From Smittia aterrima (lineage: Eukaryota; Arthropoda; Insecta; Diptera; Chironomidae), in NCBI GenBank assembly GCA_033063855.1, contig CP093831.1, positions 16,120,001-16,184,000 of the forward strand: a stretch of 64,000 nt of DNA, written 5' to 3'. The notes below the pieces were generated by a model, which saw only the letters and a list, made by a program, of their open reading frames with translations, was not told the origin of the DNA and searched no databases. Within the stretch, counting starts at the first letter, position 1, and each line of letters begins with the position of its first letter. Below, one piece after another: positions 60,367 through 64,000 of this stretch. Position numbers and translations under genes: made by a program.

Positions 60367-60808
60367 CTAACTGATCTTTTTCGAAACATCTTTAATTCCG
60401 TGTTTAGCGTCGTCGAGCAGGTCTGAAGCTGCGTCCTTGGTATCATCAGCTTTGTCTCCAAACCAATCCCCAATTGACTGCATTAAGTTAAAGATTAAAT
60501 AAATTTTTTAAGGATTGAAACTTCAAACTTACTGAAAAAGTATTCTTTACTCCTTTTACTGAGCTCTTCCACACATCTTTGACATCATCGACAAAGTCAG
60601 CTTGAGTGAACTACACAATTTTATCAAATGAGAGAATGAGGTTAAAGATTTATCTCTTGAAGCCCATTCAAACCCAAAGATTCGATTTAAAAATTCAAGT
60701 CAAAGTTCAAATTTCACTTGACAAAATTCCTGAATCTTTTGTTCGACGTTGAATTACCTGAATTATGCACAAAAGTGCAACAAACAGAAACAAAAACTTC
60801 ATGTTCAT
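60367..60808 (-). CDS. Small secreted helical protein C
   Basis: Exons (minus): 60808-60758, 60610-60533, 60477-60367; 79 aa. Signal peptide MNMKFLFLFVALLCIIQ | FTQA with a phase-0 intron after Gln17; a second Met lies two codons later. The mature ~58 residues are acidic/lysine-rich, Cys-free and helical (DVWKSSVKGVKNTFS, then KADDTKDAASDLLDDAK). The intron plan matches helical genes A and B and the apolipophorin-like gene. It lies convergent with the Kazal gene, whose 3' end is 274 bp away. Function unknown. Confidence 0.72.
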
Positions 60809-61413
60809 TTTTAAGAATTGTTTGAAACTTTTCGCACTTTATTATCAACAACTTAACAATCCAAAGGCTCACGAACGACTAAACTCTTCCCGTCGACTGC
60901 GTATTCTCAATATGCTCATGAATATTGAAGTAAATTTTCTAAATTACAGTTAAGTAGTTAATTAGACGTCGTTTGTAAATTTGAGCAGACGATTTGAAGG
61001 AATATTTAGCCTCGCGTCATTGAAGTAGAGCGAAGAGTCTCTCGTTGATTCTGACTGATCATCGCCGTCTTTGGAATCCTTCAATTAACAGCTTCGACTC
61101 AACTTAAAAGAATCTCATTTTTATGATTCTTTATCATTTACGGAAGTTGATAAACTCTGTAATTTTGAATGTTACAACGTAGTAAAGGGAACGAGACGTG
61201 TCAATGGAATTTGATTCCATAATTGAAGCGTCAATTGAATCCATTCGCGATTTGTCAAACTCATTCGTTGAGTGAGTAAGCATTTGAGTCGTCGTCGCAG
61301 TTGCTGCAATCATGGAAACTCGATACGACAGACTAACTTTGTAAGAAAGCTCGATGAGTAACTTTAATTCGAGAAATGATAACATCGTAAAAAAGATTTA
61401 TTTTTATAGAAAT
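60809..61413. other. Spacer between helical gene C and the propeptide-like gene
   Basis: Promoter side of gene C and 3' side of the gene at 61414. No gene called; the minus frame at 61134-61385 lacks a convincing start or domain. Confidence 0.45.
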
Positions 61414-61800
61414 CTAAACAATCTTTTGAATTGTTCCAAGTCTGAGTTCTCGTTCCTTTGCTCGTCGAATATCATTTTTCGTTGCGTCTTGCACTGTATT
61501 TAAAATATCCAATAAGAGATTGTAAAAGTGTCCACGTGTCGAAATATATCTCGACTCTCTTTGGCCGTAAGATTCTCGCTTTGCTGTTGGTGATCGCCCG
61601 GGAACTTCAATTGAATCCACTGTCAATTCGTAGGAATGTTCGCCACTGTAATCGTCAGCGGGACTTTGTGGAGAAGGCCTTGCCGCAATCTACTCGAAAA
61701 GATCGGACACAAATAAAATTTACGCCGTCGCTTAACTCAATTTACTTACAAGTGATAATAAACACAATGATAAAAAGATTATCGTCGTTCTTTGTCGCAT
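61414..61800 (-). CDS. Small secreted propeptide-like protein
   Basis: Exons (minus): 61800-61750 and 61689-61414; phases agree; 108 aa. A signal peptide is encoded mostly by exon 1 (MRQRTTIIFLSLCLLSL | IAA), with a phase-0 intron near its end. The mature sequence has no Cys and several basic motifs that could be processing sites (AKRESYG, STRG, DIRRAKERE), separating an acidic N-terminal part from a hydrophobic stretch (HFYNLLLDILNTV). This is compatible with a peptide precursor, but no known insect neuropeptide family is recognised and no clear C-terminal amidation signal is seen. It could also be an ordinary small secreted protein. Confidence 0.65.
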
Positions 61801-62246
61801 CTTTCTCAGATTTTTTTCGGCTCAGTACTTCAATTGAGTCTCAAAAGAATGTTCACACTACAGAATGTTCGTCAAGTCTGTGACATTAAATCGTTTTGTG
61901 AGTCGCCACGTTGGCTAAGTCAGCAGAATTTGTTGTCATTATTTTTTTTGGGACTTTTATGCAAATGAAAGAAAACTTTTCGAATAATCTTCAATTGGCG
62001 GAGTTTTTGAAACTTGAAAAAGAGAAAGCCCTTTAAAATAAATTCACGCAAAATGCTCTACGTTCTAATTTACGCTGAGCTTGGTTTTTATTCAAGGGAA
62101 ACAAAACTCTAAACAGCCATGAATTCTTTGTAGTTTTGCTGAAACATTAAGCGAAACTTCCTTCTTTTTCTTTTAAGTTTTGAAAAATATTTTCTTTATT
62201 TCTACGAGACATGGCAAACAAATTCTCAATGGAAACATTCTTAGCT
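61801..62246. other. Spacer upstream of the propeptide-like gene
   Basis: No gene seen. It contains the promoter of the gene at 61414-61800 and the 3'UTR of the Pro/Thr-rich gene (AATAAA on minus near 62198). Confidence 0.45.
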
Positions 62247-63200
62247 TCATGTCATAACTCCATCGCGAATAAATTGAGTTTCCTCTTGACGGAATCGATT
62301 CTTATCGAGGTAGATTGTGAAATCGTCAATTATGCGAGGTTTAGAGTTTTTCGTTTGCTTTCTTCTACTGCATCGACCACATTTCTTTGTTGGTTTCGTT
62401 CTGCACCTTCTGCAAGGTTTCTTTGTCGTCGGACGACAAGTTGTTGTTGTGGTCGTTGTAGTTGTCGTCTTTGGCTTGCTGATCTTCACAATCACTGGCT
62501 TCAATCTAATATTAGGTGGGCGATAGTTAATGATTGGGTTACAAGGCTTTGGCTCGGGATGATGAACAACGAGTGGCGGCGGTTGAACGACAATCGGCTT
62601 CGATTTGATATAAACATTCGTCGGCTTAGGTTTCACAATTATTGGAGGCTGTTTGTATACATAAACCGTTTTCTTTGATTTGCTCTTTCGTCTTGGCTGT
62701 CTCTCGATCGGCTTGTCTTCAGAAACGGATTCAGATTCCTGATAATCTTCGGCATGAGGGAATCGAATTTGTTGATACATACTCGACTCGTCATCGTTAT
62801 CGCTTTCATTATAAGCCTCGGCGTTCTCATATCCACGAAGCTCTTCCTCTTCGGAAATATTATATCTCTCGTTCACGTCTTCAGAGTCCTCGTGTGGACC
62901 GTCACGTCTAGCATATTCGTATAAATTCGCGGTGTGACGATCATCTGATGTCTCATCTGATCCAACAGTTTCACTGTCGCTTTCGGAGTCTCCACTCTGA
63001 TAACGTCGCCACTTTGAATCCTTCACGATACTCATTCTAACGTTTCCATTGTCGTCATGATACTTCAACAACAACGGCTGATGTTGCGCTGTCGTGAATT
63101 CCTAGAATGCAAACTCGTTAGTAAATCAAGAATGGGGAAAATAGAAGTGAAGAGAACTCACTAGCACGGCAATCGCCAAAAGAAACGCGATAGCTTTCAT
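62247..63200 (-). CDS. Secreted acidic then basic Pro/Thr-rich protein
   Basis: Exons (minus): 63200-63162 and 63101-62247; 297 aa. Signal peptide MKAIAFLLAIAVL | EFTTA with a phase-0 intron at its end. The mature protein has an acidic Ser/Asp/Glu half (SGDSESDSETVGSDETSDD and more), then a Pro/Val/Lys-rich block (KQPPIIVKPKP, VVQPPPLVVHHPEPKP), ten consecutive Thr, and a Cys/Lys/Arg-rich end (KPCRRCRTKPTKKCGRC). The plan suggests an extracellular structural protein (cuticle, tube or peritrophic material), possibly with calcium or phosphate binding by the acidic half, but this is inference. No family is recognised. Confidence 0.8.
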
Positions 63201-63711
63201 GATTGAATTACAAGCCGAGACGGAAACTGATAACATTTGCAGAAAGTGCTTTGCTTAAATATGAAAAGAGAATTCCTTGAAAATGTTTCTGGAACGTGAT
63301 TCAAGACGAGTTGATTTGATTTGAAAGAGCTCATTGCTGATTAAAGAAATATTTTGAAGACAAACGAACAAAACTTCACGATGCGAACATAAATAATAAA
63401 CTTTTCATTTCTCGTTGCAAATTTTACTTTATTTCTTATTTTTTTGGGGGGAACTAATCAAAGTCATTCATCAAATGCGTTCGTCAATTGTCCGTTAGTA
63501 AGCAAAAGGTCTGCAATAAAAAGATTTTCTTAATTAGCTAAGAAGTCGTGTCGAGTCAAATGTTAAGTGGTGTCAGTCGAAAAGTCGATGGGAAAAGCTG
63601 CGAAGCGCAGAACAATTTCCCGATTTAGTCTCTGTGATGTGAGTCTAGCGGTCAAGTTTCAAGCAAAGCTCGAAACATTAATCTAAATTTAAAATAATTT
63701 CCTAAAGTGAT
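63201..63711. other. Spacer and 3'UTR of the edge gene
   Basis: No gene called. A minus AATAAA near 63434 could end the transcript of the gene running off the right edge. Confidence 0.4.
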
Positions 63712-64000
63712 TTATGTGCTGGCTGAAGTATTTTCTTCAAGATTGAAATCGTTTGGATCAACTTCAATCACTTCCAATACAGTTCCTCGTTTCTTAAAAT
63801 ATTTTCCGTCTCTTGGCCCAGAAGATGACTTTGGCAAACCACTGACAGCTTTTTCGTAAAATTTGTACATGTCCAGAGCGGAGTCAACCATCTTGTAGCG
63901 AACGTCTTCATCTGGAATCTTGTCACCTGCTGATTTATCCGATTTTCCAAGTTCAGTGATGAACTTCATCAAATCTCGTTCTTGTCCTTGAATGTCAGGC
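63712..64000 (-). CDS. C-terminal part of an unidentified protein (runs off window)
   Basis: An open minus frame from the window edge to a stop at 63712, about 96 codons. The upstream residues (PDIQGQERDL) continue in frame before the first visible Met, so the 5' part lies outside the window. The visible part is charged, with Lys/Asp/Glu-rich helices, KYFKKRGTVLEV and an acidic Asn/Glu tail ending ENTSAST. No domain is recognised and no transmembrane segment is visible. Confidence 0.55.
   Translation of the reverse strand, partial: PDIQGQERDLMKFITELGKSDKSAGDKIPDEDVRYKMVDSALDMYKFYEKAVSGLPKSSSGPRDGKYFKKRGTVLEVIEVDPNDFNLEENTSAST

Noticed and set aside
61134..61385. 83-codon minus-strand frame near the propeptide-like gene
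   Set aside because: No signal peptide or domain, and it overlaps the 3' side of the gene at 61414; probably untranslated sequence.
1..64000. tRNA, rRNA, CRISPR or transposon genes
   Set aside because: No tRNA A/B box pair, CRISPR array, transposase reading frame or terminal inverted repeats were found by eye; a tRNAscan or repeat search was not possible here.

Overview
The window reads as AT-rich nuclear DNA of an insect, most likely a compact-genome dipteran outside Drosophila (a nematoceran such as a midge would fit; this is inferred, not proven). Reasons: short GT-AG introns (often 50-70 bp), AATAAA poly(A) signals, insect-type ion transport peptide exons, DUF1091 proteins, and recognisable fly orthologues (simj/p66, Pka-R2, cbc/CLP1, schlank, Atg9). 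Most genes are split. The models below were assembled by joining exons whose phase and splice sites agree.

0-13 kb: neuropeptide gene ITP (minus) with two alternative last exons (amidated ITP and ITP-L), a 5.7 kb non-coding stretch, then a three-exon Bar/NK-like homeobox gene (minus) whose 2.25 kb first intron holds a small opposite-strand zinc-binding-type ORF. A frame-broken ORF remnant lies just upstream.

14-18 kb: two tandem four-exon DUF1091 secreted proteins (plus) and an SLC23 nucleobase/ascorbate transporter (plus).

18.9-28.3 kb: NuRD subunit p66/simj (minus) and PKA type II regulatory subunit (plus), separated by 5.4 kb of non-coding DNA.

32-41 kb: CLP1 RNA kinase (minus) with an apparent one-base frameshift, then three ceramide synthase genes: two recent tandem copies (minus) and the schlank-like gene (plus), head to head.

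42-47.3 kb: Atg9 and an intronless short ANKRD27/VARP-like protein (both plus), two membrane-traffic genes side by side.

47.7-64 kb: every gene model with a visible N-terminus encodes a predicted secreted or GPI-anchored protein: an apolipophorin-III-like helical protein, three small helical secreted proteins sharing the same signal-peptide intron, an acidic double-Cys-module protein, two intronless LRR proteins with GPI-type tails, a nine-domain Kazal inhibitor, a small basic propeptide-like protein and a Pro/Thr-rich protein. A partial ORF without a visible N-terminus runs off the right edge. The small helical family and the duplicated ceramide synthases look most worth follow-up.
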